The position numbers and the translations under genes are program-made. A DNA stretch of 64,000 bases from JAAEUB01 sp964550345 (GTDB lineage: Bacteria > Pseudomonadota > Alphaproteobacteria > Rhodobacterales > Rhodobacteraceae): contig CAZJYZ010000003.1 in the NCBI GenBank assembly GCA_964550345.1, positions 1 to 64,000 on the forward strand. Direction: 5' to 3'. This document shows, in pieces, positions 24,407-32,708 of this stretch. The notes below the pieces were generated by a model that had not been told where the DNA came from, did no database searches, and saw only the letters and a program-made list of their open reading frames with translations. Every line of letters begins with the position of its first letter. Position 1 is the first letter of the stretch.

Positions 24407-26226
24407 TCATCATCCTTTAGCTTCTTTTTGAAGCCTTTGCGGATGTTACCGAATACATCCGGCTTGTGCCCATGGCTGCGCATGATTGTATATTGCTGCA
24501 TGAAAGTCAGCGTGTTCGAAGTGATCCAGTACAGCACCAGACCGGATGCGAACTGCCCCAGCATGAACATGAATACCCATGGCATCCAAGCAAAGATCAT
24601 CGCTTGCGTCGCGTCTGTCGGGGCTGGGTTCAGTTTTTGCTGCAGCCACATGGAAATACCCAGTAGGATCGGCAGAATTCCAAGGCTGATTATGGCAAGG
24701 AGCGTCCCTTGCTCGGGTGGTGCAAAGGATAACAGGCCAAACAAATTGAGGATAGAACTTGGATCGGGTGCTGAAAGGTCACGGATCCAACCCAGCCATG
24801 GGGCATGCCTAAGCTCGAGTGTTACGAAAATCACCTTGTATAGCGAAAAGAAAATGGGGATCTGCAGGAAGATGGGCAGACAACCCGAGGCCGGGTTAAC
24901 CTTTTCCTTCTTGTACAGCGCCATCATTTCCTGCTGCAGTTTCTGGCGGTCATCGCCGGCACGCTCTTTGAGCGCTTCCATTTCCGGCTGCAATTCCTTC
25001 ATCTTTGCCATAGAGACATAAGATTTATAGGCCAGAGGCAGCAATGCGGCTTTAACCACCACTGTCAGCGCGATAATCGCCCAGCCCATATTACCAATGA
25101 CGCCATTCAGCCAGTGCAGTAACGCAAACATTGGTTTCGTCAGGAAGAAGAACCAGCCCCAATCGATCGAGTCGATATATCTGTAGACGCCGCCATCACG
25201 TTCGTATTCGCGGATGGTTTCCCATTCCTTGGCACCGGCAAACAGGCGTGTCGTGGTGCTTGCGCTGGCTCCGGCACCGACTTCAAGTGTCTCCAGCTGA
25301 GACCAGGCTGTGTATGTTTCACTGCCTTCGTAATATTTGAAGATCGCATCAAAGCTTTGATCGGAAGCGGGGATAAGTGTGGTCATCCAATAATGATCAG
25401 TGAAGCCGATCCATCCGTTACTTTGAGCCTCGACCACTTCGGCCGCGTTGCCCCAGGCCGCGTGGGGGTCGAAGTTTCGCAAGTCCTTGTAGTCAAGTTC
25501 GGACATCTCTTCGCCGGATTGTCGGATGGCGCCTTCATGCAGGATGAAGAAGCCTTTGAGATTTTCCGGCTCTCCGTGGCGACGAAGGACCCCGTAAGGG
25601 GCCAGACGTCGGGCAGATGTGCCGGTGTTTTCGACGCTTTGAGTGATCGTGAACATATACTTGTCGTCCACCGAGATCTGTCGGTGGAAGATTAGCCCAG
25701 CGCCATTGTCCCAGACGATCGTCACCGGGCTTTCTGGTGTCAGCTCAGTGTTCCCATCTACCTGCCACAAAGTCTGCGGCCCGGGTACATGTTCCTGCGT
25801 CAGCTCCCCAGCCGGGGCCCAGCCGTAAAGCGCATAATAAGCGCCGGCTTGCCCTTCCGGGCTGAACAGAGTGACGATATCTGAAGTATCTGTGTTCTCT
25901 TCGCGATAGGATTTCAGTCGAAGCTCGTCTATCCGCCCGCCATACAGGGAAATCGAGCCGGACAGGTCAGGCGTGTCGATAGGCAGGCGCGAGGCATTTT
26001 CCAGCGCATCTGGTGTAGATGTGGGTGAAGCTGCTTCGACTGCGGAGGCTGCCTCACCGTTTTCCGCCACGGGCGGAGTTATCGCGCCGGGTGCTGTAAG
26101 CTCTGAGCCGTTGTCGGCTGTGGGGGCCGGTACGAAATCGGGCTGTGGAAACAGGTATGACCACGCGACAAGCACAATAATACTTAGCACAGTTGCCAGG
26201 ATCAGGTTCTTATTTTGGTCGTTCAT
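24403..26226 (-). CDS. yidC: Membrane protein insertase YidC
   Basis: The product is 607 residues from the ATG at 26226 (MNDQNKNLILATVLSIIV); a GTG six bases upstream is an alternative. An N-terminal membrane segment is followed by a long periplasmic beta domain (about residues 60-350) and the conserved C-terminal Oxa1 core with PLAYKSYVSMAKMKELQPE, NPASGCLPIFLQIPIFFSLYKV and W...NTLTFMQQY. YidC inserts membrane proteins alone or with SecYEG. It leads the coupled run to engB. The usual neighbours rpmH and rnpA are not upstream; a GGDEF-EAL gene is. Confidence 0.95.
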   Translation of the reverse strand: MNDQNKNLILATVLSIIVLVAWSYLFPQPDFVPAPTADNGSELTAPGAITPPVAENGEAASAVEAASPTSTPDALENASRLPIDTPDLSGSISLYGGRIDELRLKSYREENTDTSDIVTLFSPEGQAGAYYALYGWAPAGELTQEHVPGPQTLWQVDGNTELTPESPVTIVWDNGAGLIFHRQISVDDKYMFTITQSVENTGTSARRLAPYGVLRRHGEPENLKGFFILHEGAIRQSGEEMSELDYKDLRNFDPHAAWGNAAEVVEAQSNGWIGFTDHYWMTTLIPASDQSFDAIFKYYEGSETYTAWSQLETLEVGAGASASTTTRLFAGAKEWETIREYERDGGVYRYIDSIDWGWFFFLTKPMFALLHWLNGVIGNMGWAIIALTVVVKAALLPLAYKSYVSMAKMKELQPEMEALKERAGDDRQKLQQEMMALYKKEKVNPASGCLPIFLQIPIFFSLYKVIFVTLELRHAPWLGWIRDLSAPDPSSILNLFGLLSFAPPEQGTLLAIISLGILPILLGISMWLQQKLNPAPTDATQAMIFAWMPWVFMFMLGQFASGLVLYWITSNTLTFMQQYTIMRSHGHKPDVFGNIRKGFKKKLKDDE

Positions 26227-26368
26227 AACCACCCATACCTCTTCATTTCCAGTCAGAGGGGTTCAACAGGGCACAGCCGCAAAGGTCAAGCGGTTTTCGG
26301 TTTTCTGACAGGGTTTGGCATGTACTTTAACGCATGAAAGCAAGCCTTCAGATGCTGGGGAAAGATGA

Positions 26369-27916
26369 TCAGGCGGGTTTTTTGAGGGCTGGGGCTTCGG
26401 CAACCTTCAACCGGTGGCGGGTGACCCAGTCTGCCGTGTCCGCAAAAGCCATGGGCTTTCCAATTGAGTATCCCTGAACGTGGCTACAGCCAAGCTGCGC
26501 CAGCATGGCGTGCTCCCCCGCACTTTCAACCCCTTCGCCTACGGTTTCGACCCCAAGACGTTCGGCCATCGTCAAGATGGCAGCAACCATATTTTGCTGG
26601 TCACGATCTGTGTCGATATGGGTAATGAAGGAACGGTCAATCTTGATACGATGCACGTCAAATCTGCGAATGTTGGTAATCGAGGCATGACCGGTCCCGA
26701 AATCATCAAGGTCAATCTGGCAGCCTAATTCCGACAGGGCAGCGATATTGCGGGTGGCGGTGTCGTCTTCGCTGTCGGCAACAACATTTTCCAGTATCTC
26801 CAGTGTCAGGCGTTCCGGCGCGAGGTCAAAACGGTCCAGCTCCCAACGGATCTTGTCAAACAACCGGGGATTCCTGAGCTCGTCAGCCGACAGGTTTACC
26901 GCAACGTTCGGTACATCCAACCCTAATTTATCCCAATCTCGAAGAGCGGTGAGCGTGTCGAATAATGTAATCTCGCCCAACCGTTCCAAATGTCCTGCTT
27001 TTGTCAGAATTGGCAAAAAGGCGGCGGGGGCTACCTGACCCCTTTCCGGGTGGTCCCACCGTGCCAATGCCTCAAAGCCGGTTAATTCACCAGTGTCGGT
27101 TGAAATTTGCGGTTGGAACCAGGGGCGAATTTGACCCGTTTCCAACGCAGCCAACACTTCTTTGCCGCTATGCCCGGATGTATCAGGCGACCTGTGCATG
27201 GAAGATGTGTAGGAGCGCAGGGAGCCCGGGCCGGCCTTGCGGGCTGCCTCCAAAGCATTTTCACCTGCATTCAAATAGGCATCTGCGGTTTGCGATGGCG
27301 CCCGTGAAGGCAGGCAGAAACCGATACAGCAAGTTACCAGAATCCGGGCCCCGTCGACCGAGAAGGGTTCCTCCACAACCCCCTGCATTCGCCCGGAGAT
27401 GGCAATCATAGCCTCGAGGTCCATGCGCACCCCTCCCCTGAGAACAAGACCGTAGCGGCCATAGGCCAGGCTGGTGGCAAGGTCTTCTGGGCGTAGTACA
27501 CCCCGCAGTCTTTCGGCAATTTCACGCATGATGCGGTCAGCCGCAATATGACCGTGGCGGGCGCGTATTTGTGTGGTGTCATCGACTTCCAGAACCAGAC
27601 AGACTTGCTTGTTTGATCCGCCGGAACCAGCCTTTTCAAACCCCCGGTTCAGATAGGCCAGCATAACTTCGCGTAAGGGCAGACCGGTAATGGCGTCTGC
27701 AGGCCAGTTTTCTTGTGAAGCTGGCTGGGTGATAATACCCGCAACGGCTAAAAAAGCAGGAAATATAATGGCCAGAAACAACAACAATCCTTCGCCGCCA
27801 TACCAATATGCACCGAGGAAAAGCGCGGGCAAGAATGCGGCAATTTGCGGCCCAACAAGAAGCGCCCGGAGCTTGTGGCGCAGTTCTGACAGTGGGCTTT
27901 GCGAAAATGGACCCAT
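26369..27916 (-). CDS. GGDEF-EAL protein, probable c-di-GMP phosphodiesterase
   Basis: The product is 515 residues from the ATG at 27916 (MGPFSQSPLSEL). Two hydrophobic segments lie at about residues 25-70. The GGDEF domain (about 85-240) has YGRYGLVL where an active enzyme carries GG[DE]EF, so cyclase activity is unlikely. The EAL domain (about 260-500) keeps FEALARW, the DDFGTG loop, IKIDRSF and ETVGEGVE, so phosphodiesterase activity is expected. It breaks c-di-GMP down to pGpG. The leader contains an inverted repeat that could mask the ribosome site. Confidence 0.9.
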   Translation of the reverse strand: MGPFSQSPLSELRHKLRALLVGPQIAAFLPALFLGAYWYGGEGLLLFLAIIFPAFLAVAGIITQPASQENWPADAITGLPLREVMLAYLNRGFEKAGSGGSNKQVCLVLEVDDTTQIRARHGHIAADRIMREIAERLRGVLRPEDLATSLAYGRYGLVLRGGVRMDLEAMIAISGRMQGVVEEPFSVDGARILVTCCIGFCLPSRAPSQTADAYLNAGENALEAARKAGPGSLRSYTSSMHRSPDTSGHSGKEVLAALETGQIRPWFQPQISTDTGELTGFEALARWDHPERGQVAPAAFLPILTKAGHLERLGEITLFDTLTALRDWDKLGLDVPNVAVNLSADELRNPRLFDKIRWELDRFDLAPERLTLEILENVVADSEDDTATRNIAALSELGCQIDLDDFGTGHASITNIRRFDVHRIKIDRSFITHIDTDRDQQNMVAAILTMAERLGVETVGEGVESAGEHAMLAQLGCSHVQGYSIGKPMAFADTADWVTRHRLKVAEAPALKKPA

Positions 27917-27925
27917 AATGTGATA

Positions 27926-27961
27926 TACCCTCACCGGCTAATAATCCTCTGGGAGAGGGTA
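27926..27961 (-). promoter_or_regulatory. Inverted repeat overlapping the ribosome site of the GGDEF-EAL gene
   Basis: TACCCTC at 27926-27932 and GAGGGTA at 27955-27961 form a seven-bp inverted repeat. In the minus-strand mRNA the second arm contains GAGGG, the best ribosome-site candidate for the start at 27916, so pairing could block translation. The effect is inferred from sequence only. Confidence 0.4.
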
Positions 27962-28037
27962 GAGTCAGGTAGTCAACCACAGGTTAACAAGAGGTGGCGA
28001 ATGGCTACAAATTTTGTTCAAATTCGAAAAAATTTGT

Positions 28038-28883
28038 TCAGTTTTTGTTCTTTTTGATTAAACCACGCTCGAGACCTGCAAAATCAAACAATTTAGGGTC
28101 CAGCAAATGTGTTGGTCTGGCATTCATTAGGGCGCGAAACATGACCTGACGCCGACCGGGATTGTTTGCCTCCCAACCATCCAGCAATGCCTTGACCTGC
28201 TGGCGTTGTAGCCCGTCCTGCGAGCCGCAGAGGTCGCAGGGGATGATGGGATAGTCCATCGCTTTAGCGAAACGTTCACAATCGGCTTCGGCCACGTGGG
28301 CAAGCGGGCGAAGAACAAACAAATCACCTTCCTCATTAACCAGTTTCGGGGGCATTGTTGCCAGTCTGCCTCCGTGAAACAGGTTCATGAAAAAGGTCTC
28401 GAGGATATCGTCACGGTGATGCCCGAGCACGAGGGCCGAACAGCCCTCTTCGCGTGCGATACGGTAAAGATTGCCGCGACGCAGACGGGAACACAGGGCG
28501 CAATAAGTACGCCCCTCGGGCACTTTATCCATGACGACAGAATATGTGTCCTGATACTCAATACGGTGCGGAACCTGCATCTTTTCAAGAAAATCAGGCA
28601 GCACCCCAGAGGGAAAACCCGGCTGCCCCTGATCCAGATTGCAGGCAACCAACTCAACCGGCAGAAGCCCTCGCCATTTCAACTCGTACAAAGCGGCCAG
28701 CAGCGTGTAACTGTCTTTGCCGCCGGACAGGGCCACAAGCCAGCGCGCGCCGGGTTCGACCATGCCGTATTGCTCGATTGCTTCGCGCACATAGCGGATT
28801 ATCCGCTTGCGCAGTTTCTTGAACTCTGTGGTTCGGGGGGCGCCGTGGAACAGCGGGTGTATCTCGTCACTGACATCAGACAT
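28038..28883 (-). CDS. ttcA: tRNA 2-thiocytidine(32) synthetase TtcA
   Basis: The product is 281 residues from the ATG at 28883; ATG 28925 and GTG 28928 are alternatives. The PP-loop is LVALSGGKDSYTLL, followed by NLDQGQPGF, TYCALCSRLRRG and IIPCDLCGSQDGLQRQ. The two CxxC pairs bind the 4Fe-4S cluster of TtcA. It adds sulfur to cytidine 32 in certain tRNAs. No strong ribosome site was seen at any candidate start. Confidence 0.92.
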   Translation of the reverse strand: MSDVSDEIHPLFHGAPRTTEFKKLRKRIIRYVREAIEQYGMVEPGARWLVALSGGKDSYTLLAALYELKWRGLLPVELVACNLDQGQPGFPSGVLPDFLEKMQVPHRIEYQDTYSVVMDKVPEGRTYCALCSRLRRGNLYRIAREEGCSALVLGHHRDDILETFFMNLFHGGRLATMPPKLVNEEGDLFVLRPLAHVAEADCERFAKAMDYPIIPCDLCGSQDGLQRQQVKALLDGWEANNPGRRQVMFRALMNARPTHLLDPKLFDFAGLERGLIKKNKN

Positions 28884-28942
28884 GAGCGCGGGTTTAACGG
28901 CGCGGTGCGCCCTCGGCAAGGGCATCACCGCGCCTGATCTGA

Positions 28943-29152
28943 TTACAGGTAATCAAGGTAGGTTGGCGCAGGAGGAGCGCGCTCTAACCCGATGTCACGG
29001 GCCAGATGCGGGCTGAGTGCCTCCGGCCTCAGGCGCAGTTTTTTAGGCCGCAGGATCAGGGCGACCAAAATGCTGGCAACCCGCAGGCGCCCGTGTGTGG
29101 CTATCAGATGCTCAAGCTGCGTGGGTACGGAAATAGGGTGTGTTTGCTCCAT
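28943..29152 (-). CDS. DUF1127-like small protein
   Basis: The 69-residue product ends with LRLRPEALSPHLARDIGLE, reminiscent of the DUF1127 tail in which an RDIGL-type motif is conserved, and has a hydrophobic segment VASILVALIL. GGAGA lies about 8 bp before the ATG at 29152. Rhizobial DUF1127 proteins include small regulators of phosphate and carbon metabolism, but the function here is unknown. It lies 60 bp upstream of ttcA on the same strand. Confidence 0.65.
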   Translation of the reverse strand: MEQTHPISVPTQLEHLIATHGRLRVASILVALILRPKKLRLRPEALSPHLARDIGLERAPPAPTYLDYL

Positions 29153-29672
29153 TGAATGTCTCCGTCACAAGGGACGGCTCCTGTTATTTTGGTTTGAAAA
29201 TGACAAACGAAAGGCACGGTTTCCCCTATCAGGGGCAGTCATGAATTGGTTTGTCTGAAAAAGCTTTACCGGTCAGGCAAAGCCGCGCCGCTAGGTGGTT
29301 GGGTACCAGCCTGAGGCAAAAGCTAGCTTACTGCGACCGGAAATGGCGAATACGTGTTTTTGCATGAAACGCCCTCCATTTTGCTGTAGCGTTGCGAGCG
29401 TTTCATACAACATTGGGTGGAGAAATCCAGAGGGTGTTGGACCTAATGTCGCACCTGTTGCGTGTAAGGCACGCCGAGGCAAACGCTTAGTATAAAACGT
29501 CCGAAATGAACTGGCTGGGGTCATTGCTCTTGCCAGCAATGTTGGATCTATGCGGTTAATGTACCTGTCGTGCATCCGTAGCGGGTTATTGAACGCCCCT
29601 TGCCGCCAGGCAACTTATCACCACAAGTATGACCGAGTTTTCAGTATTGGTCCCGATCAAGTCTTACGGGTG
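29153..29672. other. 520-bp intergenic stretch without a supported gene
   Basis: Between the DUF1127-like gene and the LysR gene no gene could be supported. The longest frame is minus-strand 29291-29575 (94 codons, starting MHDRYINRIDP), which overlaps an opposite plus-strand frame at 29295-29495. Neither has a clear ribosome site or a recognised family. The region may hold a decayed gene, insertion-sequence debris or a small RNA. Confidence 0.4.
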
Positions 29673-30611
29673 TCAGATGTCCTGACGTAAGTGCGTAAAG
29701 CACTGCACGATTTCTCCACGCAGCCATCTCATGAGCGGCGCATTGTCGGTTCGCTTGTGCCACAGCAACATGAGCGGAATGTCCGGGCGATCGACTGGCA
29801 AAGGGTGGCGCGTAATATCCCCAAAACCTTCGGCATTATCCAGCAAATGCGATGGAAGCGTGCCAATAATGTCGCTTTTCCTCAGAATAGACAGGACGCC
29901 AGAAAATGTTGGCACGGTTGCAATTATTCTCCGTTCGCGCCCCATCGAGGCCAGGATGGCGTCCATATCGTCTGTGGTGCGTCCATTCGGTGAGAAATGC
30001 ACATGGGGTAAATCACATGCCAGACCGAGAGGAATTGTGTCTCCGTCCCTGATCCCCGCTGCTTCAAGACGTTGATTGCCGCGCCGTGCGGCGAATTCGA
30101 AGCGGGTCGTCATCACATGCTGTGCCTTGGCCCATTTCGGTAGCGGCATTTCTGGCCAGAATGCGATATCCACATTGCCCTTCTCCAACGCTTCCAGCGA
30201 GTTTTCGAACACATGATCGACCAGCACGATTTTAAGACCGGGGGTTGCGACACGCAGCCGGTCAAGCAAGCGAGGAAGAAGTAATTCGGAGAAGTGGTCG
30301 GACCCTGAGAGCCAAATACTGCCCTTTGCGCCCGACGGATCAAACGAAGCACCATGCGTGAGCATGCCTTCGATCAGGGCAATCGCCTCTTCAACGTCGC
30401 CGTGTAATTCACGGGCAACCATTGTTGGCTCCATCCCCTGCCCACTTCGGATAAACAGGGGATCTCCGAAAACGTGACGCAACCTTGAAAGTGCGGCAGA
30501 AACGGCAGGCTGTGATAATCCAACCCGTTCGGCAGCCTTTATCGTCGATCCTTCGATCAGCAAGGCATGGAAAGTTTTCAACAGGTTCAGGTCGAAGGTG
30601 TTAATATTCAT
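29673..30611 (-). CDS. LysR-family transcriptional regulator (first)
   Basis: The 312-residue product has an N-terminal winged-helix domain (LLKTFHALLIEGSTIKAAERVGLSQPAVSAALSRL, residues about 9-43) and a C-terminal effector-binding domain. This architecture matches the NodD/PcpR-like branch. The start is ATG 30611, with an A+T-rich upstream region (30612-30660) suitable as a divergent promoter toward the cupin gene at 30772. The effector is unknown; divergent neighbours are its likeliest targets. Confidence 0.9.
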   Translation of the reverse strand: MNINTFDLNLLKTFHALLIEGSTIKAAERVGLSQPAVSAALSRLRHVFGDPLFIRSGQGMEPTMVARELHGDVEEAIALIEGMLTHGASFDPSGAKGSIWLSGSDHFSELLLPRLLDRLRVATPGLKIVLVDHVFENSLEALEKGNVDIAFWPEMPLPKWAKAQHVMTTRFEFAARRGNQRLEAAGIRDGDTIPLGLACDLPHVHFSPNGRTTDDMDAILASMGRERRIIATVPTFSGVLSILRKSDIIGTLPSHLLDNAEGFGDITRHPLPVDRPDIPLMLLWHKRTDNAPLMRWLRGEIVQCFTHLRQDI

Positions 30612-30683
30612 AAGGATAATACTTGATATATTTTTTATCAGTTTAACAAATTAAATCTGTCGCGCTAGCTTCTTCTTATCGAC

Positions 30684-30728
30684 GCGAAACAGATCCCACT
30701 TCTCGGGCGAAACAGATCCCACTTCTCG
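30684..30728. repeat. Two tandem 22-bp repeats between LysR and cupin genes
   Basis: Identical 22-bp units run at 30684-30705 and 30707-30728, a period of 23 bp. The core is AAACAGATCCCACTTC. They lie in the divergent intergenic region, just upstream of the cupin ribosome site. They may be tandem operators or leftover terminal repeats of an insertion sequence of the IS21 type, which carries repeated end sequences. Neither is proven. Confidence 0.8.
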
Positions 30729-30771
30729 CAGTTTCCCCCAAGGCCGAGGGTGAAAATATGAAGGAGATAAA

Positions 30772-31215
30772 ATGTTGGACGAAACACATGAAGAAGTAAG
30801 CTGGAACGGTTCGACATACCGAACCATACTGGAAACCTCTGCCTCCGGCGGGGCAATGTCGATCGTGGATTCGGTGACGCAACCCCATCTTGGCCCACCG
30901 CGACATGTGCACGCGAATGAGGATGAGGCATTTGTTGTCCTGACTGGTGACATCGAGTTCTGGATGGAAGGCAAGACATTTCACAGAGGGCCAGGCGGAA
31001 CCGTTTTCATTCCGCGCGGCCGTGAACACACCTTCAGGGTCACATCCGACGTCCCTTCGCGCCATCTGGTTATTCTGACACCCGGCGGGTTTGAAGGCTT
31101 TTTCTTTGAAATGGCAAAAGGCGGGTTCCGGATACCGGAGGACATGGCTGAGGTCGAAGAAAGCGCACAACGTCATCACCTGACATTCACCGGCCCGCCA
31201 CTGGGCGCCGGGTAA
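30772..31215 (+). CDS. Cupin-domain protein
   Basis: The 147-residue product carries a single cupin fold: PPRHVHANEDEAFVVLTGDIEFWMEG (motif 1, with HxH and E) and GGTVFIPRGREHTFRV (motif 2, with H). It has no signal peptide. GAAGGAG lies 6 bp before the ATG at 30772. Single-domain cupins include dioxygenases, isomerases and sensors; no substrate can be read here. It is divergent from the LysR gene and is followed after 13 bp by a small membrane protein. Confidence 0.85.
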   Translation: MLDETHEEVSWNGSTYRTILETSASGGAMSIVDSVTQPHLGPPRHVHANEDEAFVVLTGDIEFWMEGKTFHRGPGGTVFIPRGREHTFRVTSDVPSRHLVILTPGGFEGFFFEMAKGGFRIPEDMAEVEESAQRHHLTFTGPPLGAG

Positions 31216-31228
31216 AGGAGTGCGCATC

Positions 31229-31615
31229 ATGAAATCCACACCCACATTATTCTTTGCCACAGCCGCGCTGTTTGCCATCTGCGGCATGGTTTGGGGCGTT
31301 CAGATGTCCGCGAGCCACAATTATACACTTGCACCAGCGCATGGTCACCTGAACTTGCTTGGGTTCGTTGGAATGGCTGTTTCCGGCGCATATTATGGGC
31401 TCACTCCCCGCGCAGCCGGAAAGCGTCTGGCGTTCGTCCATTATTGGCTGACAGCGACCTCTGTGCTGGTGCTGATACCGGGCATTGTGCTCGCTCTTAC
31501 AGAACGGGGAGAGGTCCTAGCGCAAATCGGGTCCCTGCTGGCCGTCGCCTCAATGGTGCTTTTCACCTTTATTATTCTGCGCAACGGGGTGGGCGACATT
31601 GTGGCAAAGGGTTGA
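31229..31615 (+). CDS. Small four-helix membrane protein, heme-copper oxidase-like
   Basis: The product is 128 residues from the ATG at 31229, behind AAAGGAG at 31214-31220; a GTG at 31220 is weaker. Four hydrophobic segments are visible. The AHGHLNLLGFVGMAVSGAYYGL segment, here with HxHxNxxG, resembles helix-II motifs in heme-copper oxidase subunit I-like and NnrS-like proteins. It is too short for a catalytic subunit. The similarity is from memory. It follows the cupin gene by 13 bp. Confidence 0.7.
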   Translation: MKSTPTLFFATAALFAICGMVWGVQMSASHNYTLAPAHGHLNLLGFVGMAVSGAYYGLTPRAAGKRLAFVHYWLTATSVLVLIPGIVLALTERGEVLAQIGSLLAVASMVLFTFIILRNGVGDIVAKG

Positions 31616-31711
31616 GTGGCACATGAGGATCCGGGCAAAGTCACAGAACTGAAAAAACTCAGGGCGAGCTGCGCTACCGCCGCATTTTGAAGGATGCAGC
31701 CTTTCGAAATG

Positions 31712-32605
31712 CTAAGCGACGTATGGGGCCAGTTCGTCTTTCAAAACCGTCAGAAACTCTTGCCCGATCGAGGACATAGGTCGGGTTTTTGAGGTTATGA
31801 TAGCCATCTCAATATGAATTTCCGGCCGGAAGGGTCTGGTGATAAATCCGCCTTCAAGGTCGTATTCCGTAACGAACTGGTCAAGAATGGCCACCCCCAT
31901 GCCAACCTTCACGAACCCCAGAAGGTTTTTAAACAGGTGCGAATGCACCCGCATCCTCAAAGGAATCCCCGCCTTGTCAAAAGCTTCCCGCGTTCGGCGG
32001 GTTGCCATGTGGTCCGGCCCCATAACGATAAAGGGCTCGCCGGCCAATCTTTCCGGCGTCAAAACATCGTATTCAGCCAGTGGGCTATCATCATGCATCG
32101 CAAGAGAGGTGCTGACCTTAAGTGGAAAATATTCCAGACCGTCGTTCAGGGGTGGCATCTCACAAAGACCAATTTCGAACAGGCCAGACGCAACCCATTC
32201 CTGTATTTTAGCCGAATACTGAGACTGGAATGAAATCGTCATGTCCGGACGGTCACGTGCAAATCGTGAAATCAGCTGAGGCATGAAGCCAAAGGACATA
32301 GAATGCTGAGAGGCTACTGTCAGCTGACCAATATTTTTGTTTTGCAAATCCAGAACGGACTGGGAAACGTGATCCAGTCCTCTGATTAAAGTGTCGGCCT
32401 CCTGAAAAAGAATTCTTGCTTCCGGGGTTGGGATTAAACGACCGCGGGTGCGTTCAAATAATTTAAGCTTTGTTTGATGCTCCAACTGCGACAACAGGTT
32501 TGAAATTCCCGGTTGCGAAATTCCCAATATGGATGCGGCACCAGTAACGGTGCCGGTTTCGATAATGGCGTGGAAGGCTTGTATTTGGCGAAATCGAAGG
32601 CTCAT
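31712..32605 (-). CDS. LysR-family transcriptional regulator (second)
   Basis: The 297-residue product starts MSLRFRQIQAFHAIIETGTV and has the HTH ASILGISQPGISNLLSQLE, followed by a substrate-binding domain. It is divergent from the FAD dehydrogenase gene at 32709, with a 100-bp gap; the likeliest targets are that gene and the TRAP genes after it. The effector is unknown, perhaps an amino acid or its oxidation product. Confidence 0.9.
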   Translation of the reverse strand: MSLRFRQIQAFHAIIETGTVTGAASILGISQPGISNLLSQLEHQTKLKLFERTRGRLIPTPEARILFQEADTLIRGLDHVSQSVLDLQNKNIGQLTVASQHSMSFGFMPQLISRFARDRPDMTISFQSQYSAKIQEWVASGLFEIGLCEMPPLNDGLEYFPLKVSTSLAMHDDSPLAEYDVLTPERLAGEPFIVMGPDHMATRRTREAFDKAGIPLRMRVHSHLFKNLLGFVKVGMGVAILDQFVTEYDLEGGFITRPFRPEIHIEMAIITSKTRPMSSIGQEFLTVLKDELAPYVA

Positions 32606-32708
32606 AGATTAAGTATATCATATTTTGTGATGACCAATCCAGTAATCGGTATTTGAAATGATGCGATTGACGTGATCTTCTCAGGGATACCAAGGGGGAG
32701 TGGAAGAA

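Noticed and set aside
29291..29575. 94-codon minus-strand gene
   Set aside because: It overlaps an opposed frame, has no ribosome site and no recognised family; kept only as part of an unexplained region.
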